Positions 52,060 to 61,197 of a stretch of 64,000 nucleotides of DNA are shown here, piece by piece (within the stretch, counting starts at the first letter, position 1; each line of letters begins with the position of its first letter). The DNA is from JACKJP01 sp050249695 (lineage in GTDB: Bacteria > Pseudomonadota > Alphaproteobacteria > Rhizobiales > Tepidamorphaceae): positions 124,001 to 188,000 of the forward strand of contig JBFWQA010000005.1 of the NCBI GenBank assembly GCA_050249695.1, written 5' to 3'. The notes beneath the pieces are model-generated. The model was not told the DNA's origin, made no database searches, and was given only the letters and a program-made list of their open reading frames with translations. Position numbers and translations under genes: made by a program.

Positions 52060-53723
52060 GACGCCGATCCCATGAGCCGGCGCGCCGCGGCGCGTGCTTC
52101 GTCGGTGATCGTCGCGCCGGCCAGCATGCGCGCGATTTCCTCGCCCCGCGTGGCGCTGTCGAGTGCCGTGACATTCGTCGCCGCCATGACCTCGCCTGTC
52201 GTCTTTTCGATGCGGTAGTGATGGTCGGCGATCGCGGCCACCTGCGGCGCGTGCGTTACGGAAAGAACCTGCACCCCGGCGGACAAGCGCTTCAGCCGCT
52301 GGCCGATCGCATCGGCGACGGCACCGCCGACGGCTGTATCGATTTCGTCGAATACCAGCGTCGGCGCGCTGCCCCTGTCGGCCAGTGCGACCTTCAGCGC
52401 CAGGATGAAGCGCGACAGTTCGCCACCGGATGCGATCTTGCCGATCGGACCGGGATCGGCGCCCGGATTGGTCTGCACGGTGAACGAGACCCGGTCATTG
52501 CCATTCGGCGACGACGGCCTTGTCTCGTCGGTATCCACCCGGGTCGCGAACAGGGCCTGCCCGAGTTTCAGCGGTGCAAGCTCCGCCATCACCGCCTTGT
52601 CGAGCGCGCCGGCCGCCTCGCGCCGCGCGGCGCTGAGCGCCGCCGCCGCCGTCGCATAGGCCGTCTTCGCCTCGACGAGTGCCGCTTCGCACCCGGCAAG
52701 CCGCTCCGCGCCGGCATCGATGGCGGCGAGTTCGCCTTCCATCCGCTCCCTCAGCGCGGGCAGATCGTCGACCTGGACCTGATGCTTGCGCGCGAGCGCG
52801 CGCAGGGCGAACAGCCGCTCCTCGATCCGGTCCATCTCGGCCTGGTCGAACGCCCCCTCGGCCAGCGCCCGCTCAATGGTTTCGCGGGCATATCCGAGCT
52901 CGGTGAGCACACGTTCCAGCGCCTCCAGTATCGGTTTGAGCACCGGGCCTTCAGCTCCGGGGCGCCGCTCCAGCCGGCGCAGGATGCCGGCGATCGGTAC
53001 CGCCGGATCGTTCTGGCCGGCAACCGCGTCGAGGGCCTGATTGAGATCGTCCGCGACGGCCTCGGCCTGCATCATCGCGTGCCGACGGGCGGCGAGCGCT
53101 TCGTCCTCGCCGACCTCCGGCCGGATGTCGCGCAGCTCTCCAACGGCATGGGTCAGGAACTCCCGCTCCTGTTCGGCCTGTTCCAGGCGCGCCGCCGCCT
53201 TGTCGCGCGCTTCGATCGCGGCCCGGAGATTGCCGTGCGCCCGGCCGACAGTCGCCAGCAGGACGTCGTGCCCGCCATAGGCGTCGAGCAGCGCCCTGTG
53301 CGCGTTCGCATCGACCAGCGCCCGGTCGTCGTGCTGCCCGTGAATCTCGACGAGCAGCGCGCCGATTTCGCGCAGGAAGGCGACGCCGACGGCGACATCG
53401 TTGACGAAAGCGCGGGAGCGTCCGTCGCGGGTCTGCACGCGGCGCAGAATCACCGCTTCGTCATTCGGCAGACCCTGGTCTGCCATCAGCGCGCGTGCGG
53501 GATGCGACATCGGCGGATCGAACACCGCAGTCACGCTGCCCTGCTCGGCCCCCTTGCGCACGAGCGACCCGTCTCCCCGCGCGCCCAGCGCCAGGCTGAG
53601 GCTGTCGAGCAGGATCGACTTGCCCGCACCGGTCTCGCCGGTCAGCACGGTCATCCCGCCGGCGAAATCCAGCTCGAGAGCCTCGATCAGAACAATGTCG
53701 CGAATGGACAGTGAGCCAAGCAT
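52056..53723 (-). CDS. recN: DNA repair protein RecN
   Basis: RecN is an SMC-like ATPase that acts at double-strand breaks. The 555-residue product has the Walker A motif GETGAGKSILLDSLSLALG at about 29-47 and a helical coiled region with acidic runs (about 150-350). The signature LSRFILALKVALA and Walker B LVFDEIDTAVGG lie near 425-460. The start at 53723 is ATG, with a TTG three codons upstream as an alternative. It heads recN-ligA and follows bamD by 123 bases. Confidence 0.95.
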   Translation of the reverse strand: MLGSLSIRDIVLIEALELDFAGGMTVLTGETGAGKSILLDSLSLALGARGDGSLVRKGAEQGSVTAVFDPPMSHPARALMADQGLPNDEAVILRRVQTRDGRSRAFVNDVAVGVAFLREIGALLVEIHGQHDDRALVDANAHRALLDAYGGHDVLLATVGRAHGNLRAAIEARDKAAARLEQAEQEREFLTHAVGELRDIRPEVGEDEALAARRHAMMQAEAVADDLNQALDAVAGQNDPAVPIAGILRRLERRPGAEGPVLKPILEALERVLTELGYARETIERALAEGAFDQAEMDRIEERLFALRALARKHQVQVDDLPALRERMEGELAAIDAGAERLAGCEAALVEAKTAYATAAAALSAARREAAGALDKAVMAELAPLKLGQALFATRVDTDETRPSSPNGNDRVSFTVQTNPGADPGPIGKIASGGELSRFILALKVALADRGSAPTLVFDEIDTAVGGAVADAIGQRLKRLSAGVQVLSVTHAPQVAAIADHHYRIEKTTGEVMAATNVTALDSATRGEEIARMLAGATITDEARAAARRLMGSAS

Positions 53724-53846
53724 GGCCCGCAATCTAGTTCCTTCACCGCAGGACTGAAACAGTTCTGTTGGCTTGCCTGCATGGAATTCGTCAGGCAGGC
53801 GGACGACCGCTCCGGGGCATCGGGGAAAAGCCCGGATGTTCAGGCG

Positions 53847-54791
53847 TCAGGATGCGCCGATGGCATCGCGGAAGAGCTGGCTGATCCAGGATGACCGGTT
53901 CTCCTGCGGCTGAAGCCCGCCCTTCTGCAGCAGCCTGTAGGAATCCTGGTACCACTCCGAATCGGGGAAGTTGTGGCCAAGAACCGCTGCGGCCGTCTGG
54001 GCCTCATTGACGATGCCGAGCGCCATATAGGTTTCGGTCAGCCGGTGCAGGGCCTCTTCGACGTGGCGGGTCGTCTGATAATTGGTTACGACGTTCCGGT
54101 ATCGGTTCAGGGCGGCCAGATATGAGCCCCGATTCTGATAGTAGCGGCCGACTTCCATCTCCTTGCCTGCCAGCTGGTCGCGCGCGATGATGATCTTTTC
54201 GCGTGCGTCCGCGGCATATTCCGACTGCGGATATTTCTCCACCAGCTCCGTCATCTCGCGCAGCGCCTTGGCGGCAAGCTTCTGGTCGCGCTCGATGGTC
54301 GGGACCTGCTTGAAATAGGATTCAGCGATCAGATACTGCGCATAAGCGGCATCCTCCGACCCGGGATAGAGCGTCAGGTAGCGCTCCCCGGCGGCGATGG
54401 TCTCGTCATACTGGCCGATGCGGTAGTGCGAATAGGTGATCAGGATCAGCGATTTGCGCGCAAGATCCGAATAGGGATGAAGCCGTTCGACCTGTTCGAA
54501 CTTGATGACCGCTGAGCGGTAAGACCCGCTGTCCAGTTGGGCAAGTCCCTCATTGTAGAGGACGTTGACCGGCGTGTTCTCGATCTCCTCCTCGGTCTTG
54601 GCCTTCTTCAGCCAACCCGGACGCAGCGTCGGCAGGCTCGGAAAACCGGCCGACCGGCTTTCGGTGCCGGGGGCCGACCCGCGGTTGAGAATGCCAGTGT
54701 CACAGCCGGCGGCGAGACCGGCGATGCATATAGCCGTCCCGATGCCGACCAGCTTCCTCAGCATGGGGGCGGATTTATGAGCGTGACGCAT
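53847..54791 (-). CDS. bamD: Outer-membrane assembly lipoprotein BamD
   Basis: BamD is an essential lipoprotein of the Bam complex that folds outer-membrane barrels. The 314-residue product has a lipoprotein signal with the lipobox LAAGC (Cys at about 30) and then TPR repeats (VLYNEGLAQLDSGSYRSAVIKFEQVERLHPYSDLARKS and following units). The start is uncertain: an ATG at 54791 is favoured by GGAAGG about eleven bases upstream, while 54764 would still leave a lipoprotein signal. It sits between lpxC and recN, as in many alphaproteobacteria. Length is normal. Confidence 0.93.
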   Translation of the reverse strand: MRHAHKSAPMLRKLVGIGTAICIAGLAAGCDTGILNRGSAPGTESRSAGFPSLPTLRPGWLKKAKTEEEIENTPVNVLYNEGLAQLDSGSYRSAVIKFEQVERLHPYSDLARKSLILITYSHYRIGQYDETIAAGERYLTLYPGSEDAAYAQYLIAESYFKQVPTIERDQKLAAKALREMTELVEKYPQSEYAADAREKIIIARDQLAGKEMEVGRYYQNRGSYLAALNRYRNVVTNYQTTRHVEEALHRLTETYMALGIVNEAQTAAAVLGHNFPDSEWYQDSYRLLQKGGLQPQENRSSWISQLFRDAIGAS

Positions 54792-54989
54792 GGGCTGATC
54801 AGCCTTCCCACTGGCCGCCATCGAAAGCGGCATGTCGATCTTCACCCGGTTGCTACCGTCGGGCCGGGCCCCTTGTTATCCCAATTCCTGCCGTCACCGC
54901 AATCGCGCCGGGCGCTAACGTCGCTGGGGCATGAATGCAGCATTTCTGCGGCATGCCGCAGCCCGTCTTCGCCGGAAAGTGAAAAATGA

Positions 54990-55979
54990 TCAGGAAACGA
55001 CGGGCTTGTAGACCGGGCCGGCCGCCGCGCCGATCTCGGCATGTCCGCTTTCGCGGCGCTGTGGCATCTCTTCCACCATGGTCCAGGCGCTCCTGTCGGC
55101 CAGCAGGGCCGACACCACGCCGCAATTGACCTTGTGGCCGCCGCGGGCGGAACGGTACTTCCCGAGGATGGGCGCGCCGGCGAGGGCCAGATCGCCGACC
55201 GCATCGAGCGCCTTGTGGCGAACGAACTCGTCCGCGTAGCGTAGGCCTTCCGGGTTCACCAGATTGGTCTCGCCGATCACCACCGTATTGTCGAGCGAGG
55301 CACCGAGCGCAAAGCCGCCGGCCCAGAGACGTTCGACATCCCTCATGAAGCCGAAGGTGCGGGCTCGGGACAATTCGGCGCGGAAAACGCCGGGTTGCAG
55401 ATCGAATTCGATTTTCTGCCGGCCGACGAGATGGGAATCGAAATCGATCTCGATCTCGAACCGGCGGCCGTCATGGGGAAGCAGTTCCCCGTAGGCATCG
55501 CCGCTCTGGAAGCGGACAGGCTTGAGCACGCGAATGAACTTGCGTGCCGCCATATGGTGGCGCAGGCCAACCTGATCGATGGCATCGACGAAGGCCTCGG
55601 CCGAGCCGTCCATGATCGGCACTTCGTCGGAGTCGATCTCCACCACCGCATTGTCGACGCCCAGACCGCAGAGCGCCGCCATCAGATGCTCGACGGTGGC
55701 GATGGAAAGGCCGTGCGGCGTACCCAGACACGTGCACAGATCGGTGGAGGAAACGGCGCTGACCCGCGCCGGAATTTCAACTTCGCGTCCGCCGGTCAGG
55801 CCGCTGCGGACAAAAATGATGCCGGTGTCGGGGCTGGCGGGATGGATGATGACGGAAGCCGGTGCACCGCTGTGAACGCCCACACCTTCGAGAACGACCT
55901 GTTCGGCAAGCGTCGTCTGTACAGCGTGCGTCGTCTGCACGGCATGGGCCGACTGCGTGGTTGCCTGGGATTTCGTCAT
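54990..55979 (-). CDS. lpxC: UDP-3-O-acyl-N-acetylglucosamine deacetylase
   Basis: LpxC commits UDP-GlcNAc to lipid A. The 329 residues contain LEGVGVHSGAPAS at about 30-42, ATVEHLMAALCGLG at about 94-107 with a zinc histidine, and HKALDAVGDLALAG and GHKVN late, with further zinc ligands and the catalytic acid/base. The ATG at 55979 has AAGGGG upstream. The first 23 residues are an extension that includes a HAVQTT repeat before the normal QTTLAEQV start. It lies 293 bases behind ftsZ, with ftsZ's terminator between, so it probably has its own promoter. Confidence 0.95.
   Translation of the reverse strand: MTKSQATTQSAHAVQTTHAVQTTLAEQVVLEGVGVHSGAPASVIIHPASPDTGIIFVRSGLTGGREVEIPARVSAVSSTDLCTCLGTPHGLSIATVEHLMAALCGLGVDNAVVEIDSDEVPIMDGSAEAFVDAIDQVGLRHHMAARKFIRVLKPVRFQSGDAYGELLPHDGRRFEIEIDFDSHLVGRQKIEFDLQPGVFRAELSRARTFGFMRDVERLWAGGFALGASLDNTVVIGETNLVNPEGLRYADEFVRHKALDAVGDLALAGAPILGKYRSARGGHKVNCGVVSALLADRSAWTMVEEMPQRRESGHAEIGAAAGPVYKPVVS
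55911..55946 (-). repeat. Tandem 18-base repeat inside lpxC
   Basis: Two 18-base units (55911-55928 and 55929-55946) agree at 15 of 18 positions and encode HAVQTT twice, residues 12-23 of LpxC. They lie in the N-terminal extension, outside the catalytic core, so copy number may vary between strains without harm. Confidence 0.8.
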
Positions 55980-56211
55980 TCGCCCCTTACCCGCAACTGG
56001 AACATCGAATCTGCTGCCAGATTTGTCCGTTCGAAACACTGAAGCTTCTTTTTGTGAGAGCCGCGCCCTGCCCCCAAGGCGCTCGGAAAGAAGTTCAGCC
56101 CCTGATTTCGCAGTAAGTTCTACCGGAATCAACGCGGGTCGCCAAATCACGGATTTTTTCGCCGTGTTACCATTTCGCCACATTTCAGAACGCCTTACGC
56201 CACAAAAGAAC

Positions 56212-56252
56212 AAACCGTGCGAACCGAAGGGGAAGGTCAGTTCGCACGGTTT
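56212..56252 (-). terminator. Terminator after ftsZ
   Basis: AAACCGTGCGAAC (56212-56224) and GTTCGCACGGTTT (56240-56252) form a stem of 13 pairs with a 15-base loop, and on the minus strand a T-rich tail follows (TGTTCTTTTG). It lies 20 bases after the ftsZ stop codon and separates the dcw cluster from lpxC. On the plus strand TTTTT gives it some bidirectional capacity. Confidence 0.9.
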
Positions 56253-56272
56253 TTCAACGATTTACTCCGACA

Positions 56273-57943
56273 TCACATCGATTGCCGGCGCAGAAACGCC
56301 GGAATGTCATACTGATCGTCTTCACCGGATGTTGCAGTTCGTGACATCCCGACGGGCCGCGGCGCGTGCACCGCACTGCGGTCTGGTGTCGCAGGTCTGG
56401 ACTGCTTGGCGAATTCGGACACCGGTTGACCGTGATTCGACGCTGCCGGCGCGCGCGGCTCTGTGCGATCGGCGCCCGTGGATTCGTCCTCGGGGCGTCC
56501 CATTCCCGCCGCCACGAGGCGCTGCAGCAGGTTTGGCCGGCGCGAACCTTCCGCCGCCGGCGCTTCCGGCGCCGCCCGATGACGGGCGATTTCGCGCTGG
56601 GCGATGGGCGGAAAATCCTCCACCTGCGGCATCCTCACCCGCGCGGCGGCATCGGGCCGCTCGGCAACCGGGGGAATGAATTCCACCGGCTCGTCGTAGT
56701 GATGCGCAACCGGGGCAGCCGCCTCGGCGATCGGAAGAGCCTCCTCGGCAGCCTTGCGCTGCAGCGTCACCGTATGGTCGCCGCTCTGGATGGCAACCGG
56801 AGCAACGGGAGCCTCCGCGACGGCCGGCATCGGCATTTCCGCCGCCGGCTCGGCCGGGGCGGCCGGCGCCTGGCGGATTTCCTCCGCCCTCGGCATGCGC
56901 GGCGCCGCGGCGCTGTCGCGCAGCTTCTGGGTCAGCGCGGCGATCGAGGCCTCGGCCGCGTCGCTCATCTCGCCATTGTCGCCGTCGATGCCGGTCGCCA
57001 CCACGGAAACGCGGATCACGCCTTCCAGCGCGTCGTCGAAGGTTGCGCCGAGGATGACATTGGCTTCGGTATCGACCTCGCTGCGGATGCGCGAGGCCGC
57101 CTCGTCCACCTCGAACAGCGTCAGATCGTTGCCGCCGGTGATCGAGATCAGCAGGCCCTTGGCGCCCTTCATGGAGGCGTCTTCCAGCAGCGGGTTGGCG
57201 ATCGCCGCCGCCGCCGCCTTGGTCGCGCGATCGTCGCCCGAGGCTTCGCCCGTGCCCATCATCGCCTTGCCCATATTGCGCATGACCGTGCGAACATCGG
57301 CGAAGTCGAGATTGATCAGGCCTTCCTTGACCATGAGGTCGGTGATGCAGGCGACGCCCGAATAGAGGACCTGATCGGCCAGGGCGAACGCTTCCGCGAA
57401 GGTCGTCTTCTCGTTGGCGACCCGAAACAGATTCTGGTTCGGGATGACAATGAGCGTATCGACATATTTCTGCAGTTCCTCGATGCCCTGATCGGCGATC
57501 TTCATGCGCCTTGGACCTTCGAACTGGAACGGTTTGGTGACCACGCCGACGGTCAGGATCCCCGCCTCGCGCGCCGCCTTGGCGATCACGGGTGCGGCGC
57601 CGGTTCCGGTACCGCCGCCCATGCCGGCGGTAACGAAGGCCATATGCGCCTGCTGCAGGTGATCGGTGATTTCGCCGATCGCCTCCTCGGCAGCCGCTCG
57701 ACCGATTTCCGGCTGCGAACCGGCACCCAGCCCCTCGGTGATCGCAACACCCATCTGGATGATGCGTTCAGCCCGCGAGGACGTCAGCGCCTGTGCGTCC
57801 GTGTTGGCGACGACGAAATCGACGCCGTCGAGATTGGATGCGATCATGTTATTGACGGCATTGCAGCCGCCGCCGCCCACGCCGAATACGACGATACGGG
57901 GCTTGAGCTCCGTAATGTCGGGCATTTTCAAGTTGATAGTCAT
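56273..57943 (-). CDS. ftsZ: Cell division protein FtsZ
   Basis: FtsZ forms the division ring. The 556-residue product has the tubulin-like core: GVGGGGCNAVNNMI near 21-34, AGMGGGTGTGAAPVIAKAAR near 106-125 (tubulin signature), and LINLDFADVRTVMRNMGKAMMG as the catalytic T7 region. The linker from about 320 to 530 is proline/alanine-rich and very long. The conserved C-terminal peptide DQYDIPAFLRRQ that binds FtsA is at the end. CGAGGGGAAAG precedes the ATG at 57943. Long linkers are usual in alphaproteobacteria. Confidence 0.98.
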   Translation of the reverse strand: MTINLKMPDITELKPRIVVFGVGGGGCNAVNNMIASNLDGVDFVVANTDAQALTSSRAERIIQMGVAITEGLGAGSQPEIGRAAAEEAIGEITDHLQQAHMAFVTAGMGGGTGTGAAPVIAKAAREAGILTVGVVTKPFQFEGPRRMKIADQGIEELQKYVDTLIVIPNQNLFRVANEKTTFAEAFALADQVLYSGVACITDLMVKEGLINLDFADVRTVMRNMGKAMMGTGEASGDDRATKAAAAAIANPLLEDASMKGAKGLLISITGGNDLTLFEVDEAASRIRSEVDTEANVILGATFDDALEGVIRVSVVATGIDGDNGEMSDAAEASIAALTQKLRDSAAAPRMPRAEEIRQAPAAPAEPAAEMPMPAVAEAPVAPVAIQSGDHTVTLQRKAAEEALPIAEAAAPVAHHYDEPVEFIPPVAERPDAAARVRMPQVEDFPPIAQREIARHRAAPEAPAAEGSRRPNLLQRLVAAGMGRPEDESTGADRTEPRAPAASNHGQPVSEFAKQSRPATPDRSAVHAPRPVGMSRTATSGEDDQYDIPAFLRRQSM

Positions 57944-58024
57944 GGCTTTCCCCTCGGTCGAGCCGCGCTCGCCACGTAAATGAGACCGGCTGATGGTCTT
58001 GCGCCATTCATGCGTACGGTCATG

Positions 58025-59341
58025 TCAAAAGCCTTCCCTGATCCAGTTTCCGACGCGTGCGAGATAGCCGCCCGCGCCGCTGCCCCGGTTTGACCCGGGC
58101 AATTCGTGTTGTTCGATATGCGCGATCTGCGGATAGACCGCGAGGCCCGCCGCTGCGCTGTAGGCGGGCCCGCGCGCAGATTCCGGCAGCCCGGCGACGC
58201 CGAGCGGACGCCCGGCGCGCACCTGGCAGCCGAGGATGCGCTCGGCCATTTCGCCCATGCCGGGCATCTGGCTGGCGCCGCCGACGAGCACCGCCCGCCG
58301 CCCGGCGCGCGCTTCCACGCCGCTCGCCTTGATCTTGTCGCGCGTGACTTCGAGAATCTCCTCCACCCGGGGGCGGATGATGTCGCAGACGAAGCTGCGC
58401 GGAACCTGATTGTGAATGTCGCGCCCGCTCGGATCGTCCATGTGCGGCACGGCGATCGTATCGTGGAAATCCGCGCCGCCGCCGATCGCGCTGCCATAAA
58501 GCGTCTTGATCCGCTCGGCCGCGTCGATGGTCGTCGAAAGCCCGCGCGCCAGGTCCATTGTGATGTGGTGACCGCCAACCGTCGCGCTGCCGCAGCCCAC
58601 GAAGCTGCCGCCCGCGAAGATCGCGAAACTCGTCGTTCCCGCGCCCATGTCGATGCAGGCCGTCCCGAGTTCCATTTCGTCGGCAACCAGCGACGAAAGC
58701 GCGCTGGCGAAAGGCGAGGCGACGACCGCTTCGACCGAAAGGTGGCTGCGCTCGATGCACATGATCAGGTTGCGGAGCGGCGCCGGCTGGGCCGTCACCA
58801 CATGCATCTCGATACCGAGTTCCTGGCCAACCATGCCTCGCGGCTCGATAATGCCGGGTTCGCCGTCGATGGCGTAGCCGGTGGGGAGGGAATGCATCGC
58901 CATCCGGTCCGGACCGATCGAATAGGTGCGGCCGGCGCGGATGACCCGGGCGATATCGCTGTCGCGTACGGCGCCGTCCTCGATGGCGACGCGCGCGTCG
59001 AAAATCTCGCCGCTGAGCCGCCCCGCGCCGAAGGAGACAATGACCGATTCCACAGTGACGCCCGCCATGCGCTCGGCATGGTTGACGGCGAGCCGGATCG
59101 AGCGCTCGGCGAGTTCCATATCGACGATCGCGCCGCGCCGCACGCCCTGCGCGCGCTGCTGACCGATCCCGATGATATCGATCGTGTGGCTGCGTCCGGA
59201 CAGTTGGGTCGCCGCCGGCGCCGGCGTCAGCCGCGCGATCAGGCAGCAGATCTTGGCACTGCCGACATCGAGCATTGCGATCGTCTGCGACCGGACGCTG
59301 GACAGATCATGCGGTCGGGGAAGGGTCAGGCCCGCGCTCAT
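58025..59341 (-). CDS. ftsA: Cell division protein FtsA
   Basis: FtsA links FtsZ filaments to the inner membrane. The 438-residue actin-like protein starts with an N-terminal segment containing AMLDVGSAKICCLIARL at about 23-39 (phosphate 1 loop). The 1C domain carries HTIDIIGIGQQRAQGVRRGAIVDMELAERSIR, ACIDMGAGTTSFAIFAGG is the phosphate 2 loop, and the C-terminal amphipathic helix GYLARVGNWIREGF inserts into the membrane. Its start overlaps the ftsQ stop by four bases, and ftsZ starts 81 bases downstream. Length is normal for the family. Confidence 0.97.
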   Translation of the reverse strand: MSAGLTLPRPHDLSSVRSQTIAMLDVGSAKICCLIARLTPAPAATQLSGRSHTIDIIGIGQQRAQGVRRGAIVDMELAERSIRLAVNHAERMAGVTVESVIVSFGAGRLSGEIFDARVAIEDGAVRDSDIARVIRAGRTYSIGPDRMAMHSLPTGYAIDGEPGIIEPRGMVGQELGIEMHVVTAQPAPLRNLIMCIERSHLSVEAVVASPFASALSSLVADEMELGTACIDMGAGTTSFAIFAGGSFVGCGSATVGGHHITMDLARGLSTTIDAAERIKTLYGSAIGGGADFHDTIAVPHMDDPSGRDIHNQVPRSFVCDIIRPRVEEILEVTRDKIKASGVEARAGRRAVLVGGASQMPGMGEMAERILGCQVRAGRPLGVAGLPESARGPAYSAAAGLAVYPQIAHIEQHELPGSNRGSGAGGYLARVGNWIREGF

Positions 59342-60273
59342 GCCTTGCCTCCCAGGCGCTTGCGCACTTCCTCACGCACTTCCTTGCTCACCGCCTCGGA
59401 CAGCGAGACCGTGACGCGGTCTGGCAGCCGGAAATCGACGGCCAGGACGTCGCGCTGCATCAGGCCATCGCGCGTGTCGAGCTGGTCGAGCAGCGCCAGC
59501 GCGTCGGCGACGTTCTTCTCCGGCAGCTTGATGTCGATTCCGTTGTCGAGCTTGAGGTTCCACCGTCGGTCGGCGACGCGGATCGCCGCGAACAGCCTGG
59601 CGGAAATCGCCGGATAGGCGGCCAGCGCATCGAACAGGTCCTCGGCGTGCTCGGCCGCGCCCTTGCCGACGACGAGCGGCAGGTTGCCGGCCAGCCTGTC
59701 CGCATCGCCGCCGATCGGCACGCCCTCGCGGTCGATCATGACCCGTTCGCCATTGTGCTGCCAGCGTGCGAAGGGTGCACGTTCGGCAATCGTGACGGCC
59801 AACGTATCGGGATAAAGCTTCTGCACCGACGCGTCCTGGACGAGGGGAATGGCCAGCAGGCGTTCGCGCGCGGCACCGGCGTTGAAGAACAGCAGCGAAC
59901 CGTGGAGCGGCAGCCAGAGCGTATCGACGATGACCTCCTCGCTCAGCATGCGGTGTCCGCTGATGCGTATCGATGAAACCTTCAACCCAGCGGTCGCGAT
60001 CGCACGGTCAGCGGTTTCGATGCCGCCCATCGCCATGCCGGACATGCCGTGCCCGAGATAGCCGCCGTAGAGGCCCGTGCAGGCGAGGAATCCGGCGGCG
60101 AGCATCATGCCGCCGCGGCGCGGCCAGCGGTTGAGCAGGAGCTCACCGAGATCGCGCCAATAGATCAGCGACCGGCCGCGCTTGCGGCCGGCGGAGAAGA
60201 TGGTGCGACGCGCGTCGCCGCTGCCCTTGCGAGCATCGCCATCAAACCCCAAACGCGTCCCTATCGTCCGCAC
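59338..60273 (-). CDS. ftsQ: Cell division protein FtsQ
   Basis: FtsQ is a bitopic divisome scaffold. The 311-residue product has a cytoplasmic basic region (1-50), one membrane helix (MMLAAGFLACTGLYGGYLGHG near 56-76), a POTRA domain with KVSSIRISGHRMLSEEVIVDTLWLPLHG near 96-123, and the beta domain (TLAVTIAERAPFARWQHNG). It overlaps ddl by 13 bases and ftsA by four. This fits translational coupling across the cluster. The N-terminal basic stretch is longer than in enteric FtsQ. Confidence 0.95.
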   Translation of the reverse strand: MRTIGTRLGFDGDARKGSGDARRTIFSAGRKRGRSLIYWRDLGELLLNRWPRRGGMMLAAGFLACTGLYGGYLGHGMSGMAMGGIETADRAIATAGLKVSSIRISGHRMLSEEVIVDTLWLPLHGSLLFFNAGAARERLLAIPLVQDASVQKLYPDTLAVTIAERAPFARWQHNGERVMIDREGVPIGGDADRLAGNLPLVVGKGAAEHAEDLFDALAAYPAISARLFAAIRVADRRWNLKLDNGIDIKLPEKNVADALALLDQLDTRDGLMQRDVLAVDFRLPDRVTVSLSEAVSKEVREEVRKRLGGKA

Positions 60274-61193
60274 GAAGCGTCCTCCACAATCCAGGCCACC
60301 AGTTCCTCGAAGGAATGTCCCGCGTGCGCGGCCAGTTCGGGCACAAGCGACGTTGCCGTCATGCCCGGCTGGGTGTTGACTTCCAGGCAGATGACCTCGC
60401 CCGTCCCATTAGGCCGGTCGTCGTACCGAAAGTCTGCTCGACTCACCCCACGGCATCCCAGCGCCTGATGCGCCTTCAGAGAAAGCTTTTGTATAGTCTG
60501 GTAAATATTCGGTGAAATTTCCGCCGGAAGAATGTGGCGGGAGCCGCCGGGAAGGTACTTTGCGTCGTAATCGTAGAACTTCGTGCCCGTCGGCACGATG
60601 TCGATGACGCCGAGCGCGACATCGCCCATGACCGCACATGTCAGCTCCCTTCCCGGGATGAAGCGCTCCACGAGCAGTTTTTCGCCAAAGCGCCATTCCG
60701 CGGCATAGAGTTCCTGCGGCGGATGGGCCTGGTCCTCGTTGACGATCAGCACGCCGTAGCTCGACCCTTCCGCCACCGGCTTGATGACATAGGGCGGCTT
60801 CATGACATGTTCGCGGGCGATATCCTCGCGCCGATAGACGCGGCCTTCGGCCACGGGCACGCCCGACGCCTTGAAGAGCGCCCGCGACTTCTCCTTGTGC
60901 ATGCCGACCGCGGACGCCATCACGCCCGAATGGGTATAGGGAATCCCGAGGATCTCCAGCAGGCCCTGGATGCAGCCGTCCTCGCCGAACGGCCCGTGCA
61001 GCGCATTGAAGGCGACATCGGGCTTGAGGTCGGCCAGGGTCCTGCCGATATCGCGGTCGACATCGACCCTGGTGACGCGGTAGCCCGCGCGTTCCAGCGC
61101 GCCGGCGCTGGCATTGCCGCTGTTCAGGCTGACTTCGCGCTCCGATGACCAGCCGCCCATGAGTACCGCTACGTGTTTTTCGCTTCTGGCCAT
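60261..61193 (-). CDS. ddl: D-alanine--D-alanine ligase
   Basis: Ddl makes the D-Ala-D-Ala dipeptide of peptidoglycan precursors. The 310 residues start KHVAVLMGGWSSEREVSLNSG (Ddl N-terminal motif). HGPFGEDGCIQGLLEILGIPYTHSGVMASAVGMHKEKSR follows at about 64-100. The ATP-grasp domain includes YVIKPVAEGSSYGV and CRGVSRADFRYDD with EVNTQPGMTATSLVPE at the end. It lies four bases downstream of murB and overlaps ftsQ by 13 bases. Normal length. Confidence 0.97.
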   Translation of the reverse strand: MARSEKHVAVLMGGWSSEREVSLNSGNASAGALERAGYRVTRVDVDRDIGRTLADLKPDVAFNALHGPFGEDGCIQGLLEILGIPYTHSGVMASAVGMHKEKSRALFKASGVPVAEGRVYRREDIAREHVMKPPYVIKPVAEGSSYGVLIVNEDQAHPPQELYAAEWRFGEKLLVERFIPGRELTCAVMGDVALGVIDIVPTGTKFYDYDAKYLPGGSRHILPAEISPNIYQTIQKLSLKAHQALGCRGVSRADFRYDDRPNGTGEVICLEVNTQPGMTATSLVPELAAHAGHSFEELVAWIVEDASCGR

Positions 61194-61197
61194 TCAC

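Noticed and set aside
58106..59617. A 503-residue plus-strand frame opposite ftsA and ftsQ
   Set aside because: Antisense shadow with biased composition. FtsA and FtsQ motifs are complete on the minus strand.
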